Assembly (NCBI RefSeq): GCF_000178455.1
Contig: NZ_ADNU01000039.1
Coordinates: forward strand, 1 to 64,000
From: Brevibacterium mcbrellneri ATCC 49030
GTDB taxonomy: Bacteria; Actinomycetota; Actinomycetes; Actinomycetales; Brevibacteriaceae
Direction of reading: 5' to 3'
DNA length: 64,000 nucleotides
A program made the position numbers and the translations under genes. The notes beneath the pieces were generated by a model, which saw only the letters and a list, made by a program, of their open reading frames with translations, did no database searches and was not told where the DNA came from. Positions 24,620 to 33,599 of the stretch are shown piece by piece. How positions within the stretch are numbered: the first letter of the stretch is position 1; every line of letters starts with the position of its first letter.

Positions 24620-26347
24620 ATGACGTCGACCCAACTCTCCTACTCATCTGGACCTTCATCAGCACCCCTGTTAGGTGACACGATCGATGGGCACTTCCAA
24701 AAACTGGTTGCCTCCGACCCGCAGGCCATAGCCCTGATCGACCACCCCACAGGGCGCACATACACGTACGAGCAGCTCAACGAACAAGCCAACTTTTTGG
24801 CATATGGCCTGATCGAACGTGGCATCAAGAAAGGCGACCGAGTAGGCATTTGGGCACAAAACCTTCCCGAATGGGTCATCGTCATGTACGCATGCGCCAA
24901 ACTGGGCGCAATTCTGGTCAACATCAACCCGGCATACCGCGCCCACGAACTTGAATACGTGGTCAAACAGTCCGGTATGAGCATGCTCATCAGCCAAATT
25001 TCGGCACCCCCACACTCCGACTTCGTGGCCATTGCCCGCGAAGTTAACACGCAAGTGCCCGGTCTCCAACTCGTCTACATCGACACGCCAAACCCCAACC
25101 ACAACCCAGAAACCACCTCGGCGCCCACCCCACACACCCACACCGAACACACCCGCAACCCCGCCGAACTCCTTTCCACCCTGCTGACGCGAGGCAATGA
25201 ACTCGCACAGACCTCGGGCGCCAAAATGGCCCAGCGCCTCGAAGCGATCTCCCACGAACTCAACGCCGACGACCCCGTCAACTTGCAGTACACCTCGGGA
25301 ACTACCGGGTTCCCTAAAGGTGTGACCCTGACCCACCACAACTTGCTCAACAACGGGTACTTCATCGGTGAGCTCTTAAGCTACACGCCGGCCGACCGCG
25401 TGTGCCTTCCCGTGCCGTTCTTCCACTGTTTTGGCATGGTGATCGGGATTCTGGCGGCCTACTCGCACGGCTCCACCGCCATCATCCCCAACCCCGGTTT
25501 CAACCCGCAGAAAACCCTGGAAACCGTCACCGCACACAAGGCCACCTCACTGTACGGCGTGCCCACCATGTTCATCGCGGAACTGGAGTTGGAGAACTTT
25601 GGGGACTACGACCTCGGCACCCTGCGCACGGGCGTGATGGCCGGCTCCACGTGCCCGGTGGAGGTTATGAACAAGGTCATTGATCGGATGAATATGGCCG
25701 AGGTGGCAATCTGTTACGGCATGACCGAAACTTCCCCTGTGTCCACGATGACGCGTGCCGACGATTCGATTGAGCGTCGCACTCAGACCGTTGGCCGAGT
25801 CATGCCTCACGTAGAGGTGAAGGTCGCCGACCCTGTCACGGGACTGCCGTTGCCACGCGGGCAGAAAGGCGAGCTGTGCACGCGCGGGTACTCGGTGATG
25901 CGTGGGTACTGGAACGAACCAGACAAGACCGCTGAAGCCATTGACGACGCCGGGTGGATGCACACGGGCGACCTCGCCATCATGGACGAAGACGGCTACC
26001 TGGACATCTCCGGCCGCATTAAAGACATGGTGATTCGCGGGGGTGAAAACATTTACCCGCGTGAAATCGAGGAGTTCCTCTACACGCACCCCGCAATTCG
26101 CGATGTTCAGGTGGTGGGTGTGCCGGACTCCACGTACGGCGAAGAGCTCCTGGCATGGGTGATTTTGCGGGACCCCACTGACACGCTGACCGCCGAGGAC
26201 GTCAAGGCTTTCGCTCAAGGCAAGCTCGCGCACTACAAGATTCCGCGCTATGTGGAAGTACGGACGGAGTTCCCCATGACGGTGTCCGGAAAGATCCGCA
26301 AAGTGGAGTTGCGCGCTGAAGGTGCACAGCTCATTGAGGGCAAATAA
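24620..26347 (+). CDS. Fatty-acyl-CoA synthetase / AMP-forming acyl ligase
   Basis: A 575-residue adenylate-forming enzyme. The phosphate-binding P-loop YTSGTTGFPKG lies near residue 227. It is followed by CYGMTETSP, the motif GWMHTGDLAIMDEDGYLDI, hinge region GRIKDMVIRGGENIYPREIE, and the C-terminal lysine in PMTVSGKIRKVELR. It activates a fatty or related carboxylic acid to its acyl-CoA via acyl-AMP in the cytoplasm, and is closest in pattern to FadD3/AcsA-like medium-chain enzymes. An insertion-like His/Thr/Pro-rich stretch (TSAPTPHTHTEHTRN) lies near residue 165. AAAGGAG precedes the ATG. Confidence 0.93.
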   Translation: MTSTQLSYSSGPSSAPLLGDTIDGHFQKLVASDPQAIALIDHPTGRTYTYEQLNEQANFLAYGLIERGIKKGDRVGIWAQNLPEWVIVMYACAKLGAILVNINPAYRAHELEYVVKQSGMSMLISQISAPPHSDFVAIAREVNTQVPGLQLVYIDTPNPNHNPETTSAPTPHTHTEHTRNPAELLSTLLTRGNELAQTSGAKMAQRLEAISHELNADDPVNLQYTSGTTGFPKGVTLTHHNLLNNGYFIGELLSYTPADRVCLPVPFFHCFGMVIGILAAYSHGSTAIIPNPGFNPQKTLETVTAHKATSLYGVPTMFIAELELENFGDYDLGTLRTGVMAGSTCPVEVMNKVIDRMNMAEVAICYGMTETSPVSTMTRADDSIERRTQTVGRVMPHVEVKVADPVTGLPLPRGQKGELCTRGYSVMRGYWNEPDKTAEAIDDAGWMHTGDLAIMDEDGYLDISGRIKDMVIRGGENIYPREIEEFLYTHPAIRDVQVVGVPDSTYGEELLAWVILRDPTDTLTAEDVKAFAQGKLAHYKIPRYVEVRTEFPMTVSGKIRKVELRAEGAQLIEGK

Positions 26348-26406
26348 CGCTGGGTAGCGCCACTATTACGGTCGTTAGCGGCGCCGACCACTGTTGTTAG
26401 CCTCGT

Positions 26407-27261
26407 TTAGCGGCGCTGCCCGTTGTTGTTGGAGTTGTTGTTAGCCGGGACGGTCGCAGGAGCCGGCGCTGGGGCAGGCGATGTCACGCGCGCAATGTTG
26501 TTCGCAGTAGCGAAGACCTTTTGCACGTAGTCATCTGAGTCGTTGTATGCGCGAATTGCTTTGTCCCAACCGACCGACGTTCCTATGTTGCCTGATTGGC
26601 ACAGGTACGCGACTGCGGTGACGGTAGCGTCGTCGATGTTGTTGGGGTTGGTACGGCCGTCCCCGTTTCCGTCTTTGGCCATGCTCTGCCAGGTCTGCGG
26701 CAAGAACTGCATGGGCCCTACTGCACGGTCAAATTCGGTGTCGCCGTCCAGGCGCCCTTTGTCGGTGTCATTGATGCGCTTGAACCCTTGACCGTTGAGC
26801 TGAGGGCCCAGAATGTCCTTATCAGCGTTGCCGTCGTCTTTAATCGAGGCTCCGCCCAGGCGACCGTGGTTGGACTCAATGGCACCGATCGCTGCCAGGG
26901 TGTTCCAGTTGAGGTTGCACGACGGGTACTCGCGCGCACCCCACAGCGTGGCCCCAACGTAGGCCTGCAGAACGCGACGCGGAATGTTGGTTTTCTCCGA
27001 CGTGTCGTCCAGCCAGTCCAGCGACAGATCAGCTTTGGCAACGGCAGCGGGGTCCGCGGTAGGTGTTGCGGTTGGATCGTCACCTGCACCGTCCAACGAA
27101 TCTGGTGTGGGCAGTGGCGCGGGGTCCGGCGTCTGTGATCCCGCCGCTTGGCTACTGTCTGGCTGGAGGGACAGTTTAGTGATCACAACACCGGATCCCA
27201 CCAAGAGGCCCAGCGCCAAGAGTCCTGCGATCGCAACGAACACTTTAGAGCCGGTGCCCAT
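26407..27261 (-). CDS. Membrane-anchored lytic transglycosylase (SLT-like)
   Basis: A 284-residue protein starting MGTGSKVFV after AGGAGG. An N-terminal membrane helix (residues 6-27) is followed by a Pro/Thr/Asp-rich linker and then a lytic transglycosylase domain: AAIGAIESNHGRLGG contains the catalytic Glu, and AVGPMQFLPQTWQSM and YNDSDDYVQKV follow. It cleaves peptidoglycan glycan strands outside the membrane. The C-terminal tail is a low-complexity Ala-Pro/Asn stretch. Its ATG overlaps the stop of the large surface-protein gene (TGATG), so translation is coupled. Confidence 0.9.
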   Translation of the reverse strand: MGTGSKVFVAIAGLLALGLLVGSGVVITKLSLQPDSSQAAGSQTPDPAPLPTPDSLDGAGDDPTATPTADPAAVAKADLSLDWLDDTSEKTNIPRRVLQAYVGATLWGAREYPSCNLNWNTLAAIGAIESNHGRLGGASIKDDGNADKDILGPQLNGQGFKRINDTDKGRLDGDTEFDRAVGPMQFLPQTWQSMAKDGNGDGRTNPNNIDDATVTAVAYLCQSGNIGTSVGWDKAIRAYNDSDDYVQKVFATANNIARVTSPAPAPAPATVPANNNSNNNGQRR

Positions 27262-29690
27262 CAGTACCTCCTGCTGTTCAGTACGACCATGACGATGAAG
27301 CCAATCAGAATGGCAGCAAGTACGATTCCAACGATGGAAATGGTCCACCATTCGTCGCCCAGCTGTCCTTTAGCCTGGTCAATGTTCTTGTCGTGTGGCT
27401 TGGCCTCAGTCTGTTCCGACTCATCGTCGGATGGCTGCAACAGATTCTGTTGCACGGCACTGCCGGCGCATGTGCTCAGGATGTTAGACGTGACCAATGA
27501 TCGGGCGGTGTCGGTCGTGTCACCTACCGCGAACTTCATGGTGTAGCCCTTTGAGCCCACTTTGAGTTCAATTTCGTATTCGCCCACTTTGTTGAAACCG
27601 AATGTGAGCGCACCGCTTTCCCCTGCAGCGAATTTTCCGGTGTCGCCGTCGCTAAGCCCAGCCCCGTCTGTTTCGGGGCCAAACACGATTGCGTCACCCG
27701 TGCCACTGATCTGACGCATGCTGATCTCGACTTCGTCGTTGCTTCCCGAGGTGTTCCATTCGAAGGACGGGGCACTTGCCCCAGCGCCACCGGTTGCCCA
27801 GTAGCTTCCCTGCGGGTCTACGAAGTCGGTGATTCCGGCTTGCGCTGTACGGGTTGCGGACTGCGAGATCACCGAGGTCGAACCTGCTGGCACCGAACGG
27901 GTGCCCTTGCGATTGCTCACTTTGATGTTGTCTGCCGTGTGGAAGACAAAGTTTCCGGAGCGGAGTTGCTGTTCGTCTTCAACGTTGGCGGGGCACAGTT
28001 TCACACCGGACGGCGCGCGCACAATCTTGATTTTGGGGTCGGCGGTGGGGGTTGCCGAGGCCCCTTCCGTGGCTCCTTCTGTCGTGGCTTCGTCTGTTGC
28101 GTCGTCCCTAGTCTCGACCGCTGCGGGATCTTTTGGTTCTGGCGTTTCTGTTGCCTCTGTTGCCTTTGTTGGCGTGGATGTCACCTTTGGTGTCGCCGAG
28201 TTCGTTGGAGTTCCCGTTGGCCCAGGAGTGGGCTCTTCGTCCTTCACATAAGGCGTGGTGATGGGGAACCGGAGTCCAGCGTTATTATCCAGTGCGGACG
28301 TTTTACAGTCGACCGTCGCCGGGTCCGCTCCACCGACCGCGAACTTGAGGATCCCAGCGAAGTCGGTCCATTCGTCTGGAGCGCCGACTTTGGTCAAGGA
28401 TCGGGTTCCGTACCCCACGCAGTACACACCCGGCTTGCTGAACTTCCAGGTGGCGAACAGGTCACGCGAGGCGTTGGAGCGGTGGCGCACTTTGCTGACC
28501 GTGTTGCGTCGCAGTTCGAGCGATCCGGCCCATTCTTTCGGTTCAGACGATTCAATGGCAGGTTTCTTCCCTGGTTTGGGTTCGTCTTTGACCGGCTTCT
28601 TGGTGTGAGGGTTGACTGTGCCGTTGCGGTAGTAGGCGGTTGCGCCTTCAGGTGCGTCGATGAGGTTGAACTGGAATTGTTGCAGAGGTGTGTCTCCGCT
28701 GAAGGAGAACCCGAGGTCACTGGTATCCTTCTCAACCTCGTAGTACGGTTCTTTGGTCGTGGAGTCGGCTTTTCCTGCCGGATCCAGTGGCGTCATCTGC
28801 GCGCCGGCTTCGCTTGGCCTTGGCGTGTTCTTGGCGTCGCAGTCCACGGTGATGCTCTGGGCAGCTTCCTTCCAGTCTTTCCCGACAGCAATGGTCAGGT
28901 TGCTGGTTTTCTGCGTGAGGGTGGGGGCGGTTGCTGGGAATGAGTTTCCCAGCTGGAATGTTTCACGGACGTGTGAAACCGTCACAGCTACGCAGAACAC
29001 GGAAACGTCCGGTTCCTCTGGATCCGGGGTTGGTTCCGCGCCAGGAGTGGCGTTCTGTGAGGGGGTTTCGGAGGCATTCTCGGTGGACTGCCCGCTTTGT
29101 GTGGGGGTTGGTTCAGGTGTCGCCGAGGTCGTTGGAGTTGGTTCGATCCCGGGAGTTTCCGCGAGGTCTTCTACTTCAGTGAGTTCCCATGTAAGTGGGT
29201 ACTCGTGGTCGACATCGAACGCGCGGGAAGGGTTGGAGCTGGTTGGCGAGTAGGTGGAGACTTTGTGCTTGGTTGCGCTCGAGGTAATGTCGACGCGCGC
29301 GCCGGATTTCTTCTCACCGTTAGGCTTGACTGCCTTTGCGCCCGTAATAGAAACGCTTACTGGTTGGTCTTGGGGCGTGAGACCGTGAGACCGGATGACC
29401 GATTCGAATGTGCCGTACTCGGCTCCAATAATGACGTCGCTTGCGGGCAAGACCTTGTCTTGGCCACGTGGGGCTTCGATAGTAAGGCCGTCCTCGCCGA
29501 CCCTCAGCGAGGGTTGGTCGAGGAGCTTGCGGTCCTTTGCACTGTCTGCCGGTTGCGTGTCCGACCGTTCGTTAGAAACGATCGTGGGCGCTGCCTCGAC
29601 AAAGTGTCCAGGCATGATGACAAGTGCAAGTACCGCGGCCGCTACTGCGGGGATTGCGCCGGGCACTCGCGGACTGCGTAACATCCGCAC
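27261..29690 (-). CDS. Large secreted surface protein with C-terminal membrane anchor
   Basis: An 809-residue exported protein. A signal peptide spans about residues 1-33. Several beta-rich domains are separated by Thr/Pro/Glu-rich linkers (TPTTSATPEPTPTQSG; TPGPTGTPTNSATPK). A transmembrane helix (about 780-803) and RRY form the C-terminus, with no LPxTG. The segment ending ATWKFSKPGVYCVGYG resembles actinobacterial surface-anchored repeat (choice-of-anchor M) domains, but this is tentative. GTG 29690 follows AGGAG. It is translationally coupled to the lytic transglycosylase, implying a shared role in cell-wall remodelling or surface display. Confidence 0.75.
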   Translation of the reverse strand: MRMLRSPRVPGAIPAVAAAVLALVIMPGHFVEAAPTIVSNERSDTQPADSAKDRKLLDQPSLRVGEDGLTIEAPRGQDKVLPASDVIIGAEYGTFESVIRSHGLTPQDQPVSVSITGAKAVKPNGEKKSGARVDITSSATKHKVSTYSPTSSNPSRAFDVDHEYPLTWELTEVEDLAETPGIEPTPTTSATPEPTPTQSGQSTENASETPSQNATPGAEPTPDPEEPDVSVFCVAVTVSHVRETFQLGNSFPATAPTLTQKTSNLTIAVGKDWKEAAQSITVDCDAKNTPRPSEAGAQMTPLDPAGKADSTTKEPYYEVEKDTSDLGFSFSGDTPLQQFQFNLIDAPEGATAYYRNGTVNPHTKKPVKDEPKPGKKPAIESSEPKEWAGSLELRRNTVSKVRHRSNASRDLFATWKFSKPGVYCVGYGTRSLTKVGAPDEWTDFAGILKFAVGGADPATVDCKTSALDNNAGLRFPITTPYVKDEEPTPGPTGTPTNSATPKVTSTPTKATEATETPEPKDPAAVETRDDATDEATTEGATEGASATPTADPKIKIVRAPSGVKLCPANVEDEQQLRSGNFVFHTADNIKVSNRKGTRSVPAGSTSVISQSATRTAQAGITDFVDPQGSYWATGGAGASAPSFEWNTSGSNDEVEISMRQISGTGDAIVFGPETDGAGLSDGDTGKFAAGESGALTFGFNKVGEYEIELKVGSKGYTMKFAVGDTTDTARSLVTSNILSTCAGSAVQQNLLQPSDDESEQTEAKPHDKNIDQAKGQLGDEWWTISIVGIVLAAILIGFIVMVVLNSRRY

Positions 29691-29850
29691 GAGTATTCTC
29701 CTGAGGGGGCATGTGCCTTAAATGGCCAAGATCGAGTAGACCACACAAAGGTTAACACACAGGAAACTCACTGTTACGGCTAAACGTCCGCTAAGGGTAC
29801 CACCAGCAGTAATACGAGCTCTGAAGTACTTGCTCCCCAGAGAATGCCCT

Positions 29851-30267
29851 CTACGACTCCATGAGTCGCGAACGAATAAGGAAGCGCTTTCCAGTTGGCG
29901 ACTCAACCGAAAAGCCCGAGCCACGCCCCGTCACCACATCGACGGTAATGTGGGTGTGTTTCCAGTACTCGAACTGCGCTTTAGACATCCAAAACTCGCA
30001 CTGCGCGGCCGCCTCTTCCACCTCGGGAAGGGTGAAAACCCCTAACAGTACATCACTGTCCCCGGTAATGAACTCCCCTGCCGGGTAACACATGGGCGCC
30101 GAACCGTCACAGCACCCACCCGACTGGTGAAACATCAGCTGCCCATGAACACCCGCCAGCTCTACCAGCAGGTCGACTGCTTCCTGAGTGAGGGCCACCC
30201 TGGAGTGATATTCGCCCGGGGGCGCCGGTGCCTCTAGTACCGGCGCCCCCGCTTGCGCGTTGCTCAT
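29851..30267 (-). CDS. DUF779-domain protein
   Basis: A 138-residue cytoplasmic protein with the family hallmark HQSGGCCDGSAPMC near residues 47-60, then DVLLGV and WKHTHITVDVVTGRGSGFS. The clustered cysteines suggest metal or Fe-S binding. DUF779 genes are regularly found directly after an aldehyde dehydrogenase gene, as here, where the ATG overlaps the dehydrogenase stop by one base (TAATG). A helper role for the dehydrogenase is likely but unproven. Confidence 0.9.
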   Translation of the reverse strand: MSNAQAGAPVLEAPAPPGEYHSRVALTQEAVDLLVELAGVHGQLMFHQSGGCCDGSAPMCYPAGEFITGDSDVLLGVFTLPEVEEAAAQCEFWMSKAQFEYWKHTHITVDVVTGRGSGFSVESPTGKRFLIRSRLMES

Positions 30268-31790
30268 TAGAACAGTCCAGTTGGCTGTTCAGAGTAGCTG
30301 ACCAGCATGTTCTTGGTCTGCTGGTAGTGGCTGAGCATCATGAGGTGGTTCTCACGGCCAATACCAGAGTTCTTGTACCCACCGAACGCTGCGTGCGCTG
30401 GATACGTGTGGTAGTTGTTCACCCACACGCGCCCGGCCTGGATTTCACGGCCAGCCCTGTAAGCCGTGTTGGTGTTACGGCTCCACACACCTGACCCAAG
30501 ACCGTACAACGTGTCATTGGCAATGCTCAGCGCTTCGTCGTAGTCCTTGAACGAAGTCAGCGCGAGCACCGGACCAAAGATTTCCTCTTGGAAGATGCGC
30601 ATGCTGTTGTTCCCGCGGAACACCGTGGGCTGAACGTAGAAGCCACCGGCCAGATCGCCGTCAAGGTGAGCTTGCTCGCCACCGATGAGCACCTCGGCCC
30701 CTTCTTCCTTACCAATAGCCAGATACGACAGGATCTTTTCGAGCTGATCGTTGGACGCCTGCGCACCCACCATGGTGTTCGTATCCAGCGGGTTGCCTTG
30801 CACGAACTTCTTGACACGCTCAATACCGGCTTCGACGAATTCGTCGAAAATGCTTTCCTGCACCAAGGCGCGCGAAGGGCACGTACACACTTCACCCTGG
30901 TTGAGCCCGAACATGGCAAGACCTTCCACTGCCTTGTTGTAAAAGTCGTCCTTTTGCTGGGCCACGTCTTCGAAGAAGATGTTGGGGCTCTTACCACCCA
31001 GCTCCAGAGTGATGGGGATGAGGTTCTGGGACGCGTACTGCATGATGAGACGTCCCGTGGTGGTTTCACCCGTAAACGCAATCTTTGCGATGCGCGGGTT
31101 GGAGGCCAGCGGCTTACCGCATTCGACACCGAAACCGTTGACCACATTGACCACGCCGGGCGGCAGAAGGTCGCCCACGATTTCCATGAGAACCATGATG
31201 GAGGCTGGGGTTTGCTCGGCTGGCTTGAGCACAACTGCGTTACCGGCGGCCAACGCGGGGGCGAGTTTCCAGATGGCCATGAGGATCGGGAAGTTCCACG
31301 GGATGATCTGACCTACAACGCCCAGTGGCTCGTGGAAGTGGTACGCGACGGTGTCTTCGTCGAGCTGGGACAGGTGGCCTTCTTGCGTGCGGATCGCCGA
31401 GGCGAAGTAGCGCAAGTGGTCAGCGGCCAGAGGGATGTCAGCAGCGAGGGTTTCGCGGATTGGCTTGCCGTTGTCCCAGGTTTCAGCAACGGCGATCTTT
31501 TCGAGGTTTTCGTCGATGCGGTCTGCCATTGCGTGCAGGATTGCTGCGCGTTCTGCCGGGCTGGTCTTGCCCCACGCGGGCGCTGCTTTGTGAGCTGCAT
31601 CGAGAGCTACCTCAACGTCGTCGGCGTTTGATTGAGCGGCTTCGCAGAAGACTTTTCCGGTGACGGGAGTGACGTTTTCGAAGTATTTTCCAGATTTTGG
31701 GGGGACCCATTCGCCACCAATGTAGTTGTCGTAGCGAGAGCGGAATTCGACTTTCGCGCCGTCGGTTCCTGGCTGAGCGTAAACGGTCAT
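30267..31790 (-). CDS. NAD(P)-dependent aldehyde dehydrogenase (ExaC/AldA-like)
   Basis: A 507-residue enzyme; ATG 31790 is preceded by GAGGAG, and the frame upstream lacks such a signal. Catalytic features are the glutamate motif [14 protein letters not shown], the nucleophile cysteine segment [14 protein letters not shown], and the C-terminal [17 protein letters not shown]. The double-cysteine CTC and a downstream DUF779 partner are typical of acetaldehyde or short-chain aldehyde dehydrogenases. It would oxidise aldehydes to acids in the cytoplasm. A good promoter lies about 50 nt upstream. Confidence 0.93.
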   Translation of the reverse strand: MTVYAQPGTDGAKVEFRSRYDNYIGGEWVPPKSGKYFENVTPVTGKVFCEAAQSNADDVEVALDAAHKAAPAWGKTSPAERAAILHAMADRIDENLEKIAVAETWDNGKPIRETLAADIPLAADHLRYFASAIRTQEGHLSQLDEDTVAYHFHEPLGVVGQIIPWNFPILMAIWKLAPALAAGNAVVLKPAEQTPASIMVLMEIVGDLLPPGVVNVVNGFGVECGKPLASNPRIAKIAFTGETTTGRLIMQYASQNLIPITLELGGKSPNIFFEDVAQQKDDFYNKAVEGLAMFGLNQGEVCTCPSRALVQESIFDEFVEAGIERVKKFVQGNPLDTNTMVGAQASNDQLEKILSYLAIGKEEGAEVLIGGEQAHLDGDLAGGFYVQPTVFRGNNSMRIFQEEIFGPVLALTSFKDYDEALSIANDTLYGLGSGVWSRNTNTAYRAGREIQAGRVWVNNYHTYPAHAAFGGYKNSGIGRENHLMMLSHYQQTKNMLVSYSEQPTGLF

Positions 31791-31841
31791 GGTACTCCTC
31801 GTTGAGTGTGTTTCCGCCTCCGATTCTGGAGACTTGTAGGC

Positions 31842-31870
31842 ACTATAAGGGCAGACCAAAAACTGATCAA
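31842..31870 (-). promoter_or_regulatory. Promoter of aldehyde dehydrogenase/DUF779 operon
   Basis: On the minus strand TTGATC (31870-31865) and TATAGT (31847-31842) are separated by 17 bp. Transcription would start near 31835, leaving a leader of about 45 nt with GAGGAG before the ATG. Confidence 0.6.
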
Positions 31871-31934
31871 TCGTTAAGTTTGATGTGGACTGGGGCCCGG
31901 TGTCAGCGGCGCGCATGGTCTAGGCGAGACGGTT

Positions 31935-32456
31935 CTACGCCACCTGCCAATCTATCTGGTCGCCGTTTTTAAATACAGAGATGGGAATGGGCTGTTCGAG
32001 TGTGAACTCATACGACCCGCCATTCGCAATCGTCTTTTCTGCCCGGTCTTTTTTCGCTGGGTCTGAGATTTTGAGGGGCGCAACCCCGTTCTTGGGATTA
32101 CGGCCAAGATCGTAGCGACCGTGGTAGACAAACTGCTTGCGCACTTTGTCTACCATCGTCAGGTTGTATGCCGGAGGTTCTGTGATTGAATGCGTCCGCC
32201 CGTCCTCAAAGTACTCGATATGGAGGGCAAGGTAGGGTTCTTTCCCCATAGTGTCCGAAGTGCCAACATGCTTAGCCGTCACGGTCGCCCCGGTGATGCG
32301 TCCAGGGAGAGCGCCAGTGCGGAACACTTGCTTTGTGCCCTTGCGCATCCGGATGATCATGATCATTCCCAGAATGCCAACTGCCGGTATTGCCAGCATG
32401 ATAAGGAAGGACCCATACTGAGGCCCGCCCGGTGGAAAGAAGTTTGAATCAAACAT
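31935..32456 (-). CDS. Hypothetical protein with N-terminal membrane helix
   Basis: A 173-residue protein. Residues about 16-36 form a single membrane helix (FLIMLAIPAVGILGMIMIII-like), followed by a soluble beta-rich domain with GRITGATVTAKHVGTSD and YLALHIEYFEDGRTH. No known family is recognised. AGAAGGAG precedes the ATG. It is the last gene of the leftward run containing the prepilin peptidase, after an 88-nt gap, so membership of that operon is uncertain. Confidence 0.6.
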   Translation of the reverse strand: MFDSNFFPPGGPQYGSFLIMLAIPAVGILGMIMIIRMRKGTKQVFRTGALPGRITGATVTAKHVGTSDTMGKEPYLALHIEYFEDGRTHSITEPPAYNLTMVDKVRKQFVYHGRYDLGRNPKNGVAPLKISDPAKKDRAEKTIANGGSYEFTLEQPIPISVFKNGDQIDWQVA

Positions 32457-32544
32457 TGGGGTACTCCTTCTTACAGGGGTCCTTCTAGCAGGGATCCTTT
32501 TGCCGTGCTCGGTTACCTTTTTTCCTTGATGGAACTGGCTTACG

Positions 32545-33192
32545 TCAGCCTAACGCGCCAATCACTATGATCACCAGCGTTCCGATGATGAGGTATGGCC
32601 CCAGAGCGATCGCAGTTTTCATGGTTGCTTTGCGCATGATCATCAGCACGACTCCCACCGCAAAGCCCAAGAGCATTCCGATGAACGGGCCCAAAAGTAG
32701 CGCGAACCAACTGTAGGTTCCCAGCACAGCCCCCATCGACAGGCCAAGCTTCACGTCACCGAACCCGAACGCTCCCCCAGCAACGATGAACATGACGAAG
32801 AACGCGGCGAACAAGATGAGCATGCCGGCACCACCTCGCAAGGCAGGCCCCCAGTCACCAGACGCCAGTCCCCCAACGATCAGCGCAATGACACTCGCAC
32901 CTGCCGCCGGCAACGTCACCACATCGGGCAACCTGCGTTCAGCAAAGTCGATCGCAGTCAATATAGGGGAAACCGCCACAAACACAGCTGCCACGTACGC
33001 GCTCGGGTGGTTCCACCCGTACGCAACCAGGGTGACAACGGCCAGCACGCCACCGGCACCGAACAGCGCAACGAGCACCCACCTCGGCGGGTTCCACGTC
33101 TCTAACAGGCGGTAGCCACGGTCGGCGGGTTCCACCTCGGCGGGGTTCTGGGTAGATTCACCGGAATCCAGATCGTCATGATGCTCGCTCAC
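32545..33192 (-). CDS. Type IV prepilin peptidase (A24 family, TadV/CpaA-like)
   Basis: A 215-residue membrane protein. The N-terminus is acidic and hydrophilic, then about six helices follow. Both catalytic aspartate motifs of the A24 family are present: AIDFAERRLPD and the hallmark FGFGDVKLG. It cleaves the leader of class III prepilins just after a glycine on the cytoplasmic side. In this window its likely substrates are Flp pilin, TadE-type proteins and the large pilin-leader proteins at 60-64 kb. The GTG start overlaps the stop of the preceding 136-aa membrane gene (GTGA). It lies in the operon divergent from the tad genes. Confidence 0.87.
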   Translation of the reverse strand: MSEHHDDLDSGESTQNPAEVEPADRGYRLLETWNPPRWVLVALFGAGGVLAVVTLVAYGWNHPSAYVAAVFVAVSPILTAIDFAERRLPDVVTLPAAGASVIALIVGGLASGDWGPALRGGAGMLILFAAFFVMFIVAGGAFGFGDVKLGLSMGAVLGTYSWFALLLGPFIGMLLGFAVGVVLMIMRKATMKTAIALGPYLIIGTLVIIVIGALG

Positions 33193-33599
33193 TGCGCCAC
33201 CTCCTCTTTTTGAGGTTTGCTGACCATGGAGGCAGCCGTAATGATAGCGCCCACAAAGAGCGCGTCGATGAGCAGCTCAACGAGTGCCAGTGAGTCGCTG
33301 GACAGGGTGGCGATCAAAGCGAAAGGGATGAGCGGGATGACCGCGCCTAACATGCCGGCTGGCACTAGGTTGAAGAGGATGCGGCGCAGTGGGGCATCGA
33401 GTTCCCACATGCGTTCAGCCGTCATTCTGGTGAGCCCAAAGCGCCAGAACAGCACCAGTGCGACGAAAAGCAGGCGTGTGAATCCGGTTCCTAGGTTGAG
33501 TGCGAGCGTGGGCCCCAGAATCACGGCTGCCACGAACGCGATAACGCTCACGGCGGCGTTCATCAGCAGGGATGCGTAGAATCCTTTTGCGTAAAACAT
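33189..33599 (-). CDS. Small integral membrane protein of pilus-linked operon
   Basis: A 136-residue protein with four hydrophobic segments and few charged residues between them (VIAFVAAVILGPTLALNLG, LVPAGMLGAVIPLIPFALI). No family is recognised. The start overlaps the stop of the 410-aa gene by one base (TGATG), and its end overlaps the prepilin peptidase start, so it is translationally coupled to both. A role in pilus assembly or in holding the peptidase is inference from this context. Confidence 0.65.
   Translation of the reverse strand: MFYAKGFYASLLMNAAVSVIAFVAAVILGPTLALNLGTGFTRLLFVALVLFWRFGLTRMTAERMWELDAPLRRILFNLVPAGMLGAVIPLIPFALIATLSSDSLALVELLIDALFVGAIITAASMVSKPQKEEVAQ

Noticed and set aside
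27840-28943. Long open frame (367 codons) on the plus strand
   Set aside because: It is antisense to the 809-aa surface-protein gene, whose signal peptide, linkers, membrane anchor and coupling are convincing. The plus-strand translation is Arg/Cys/Trp-rich with no domain.
30588-31631. Open frame of 347 codons on the plus strand
   Set aside because: Antisense to the aldehyde dehydrogenase, with no recognisable protein features.
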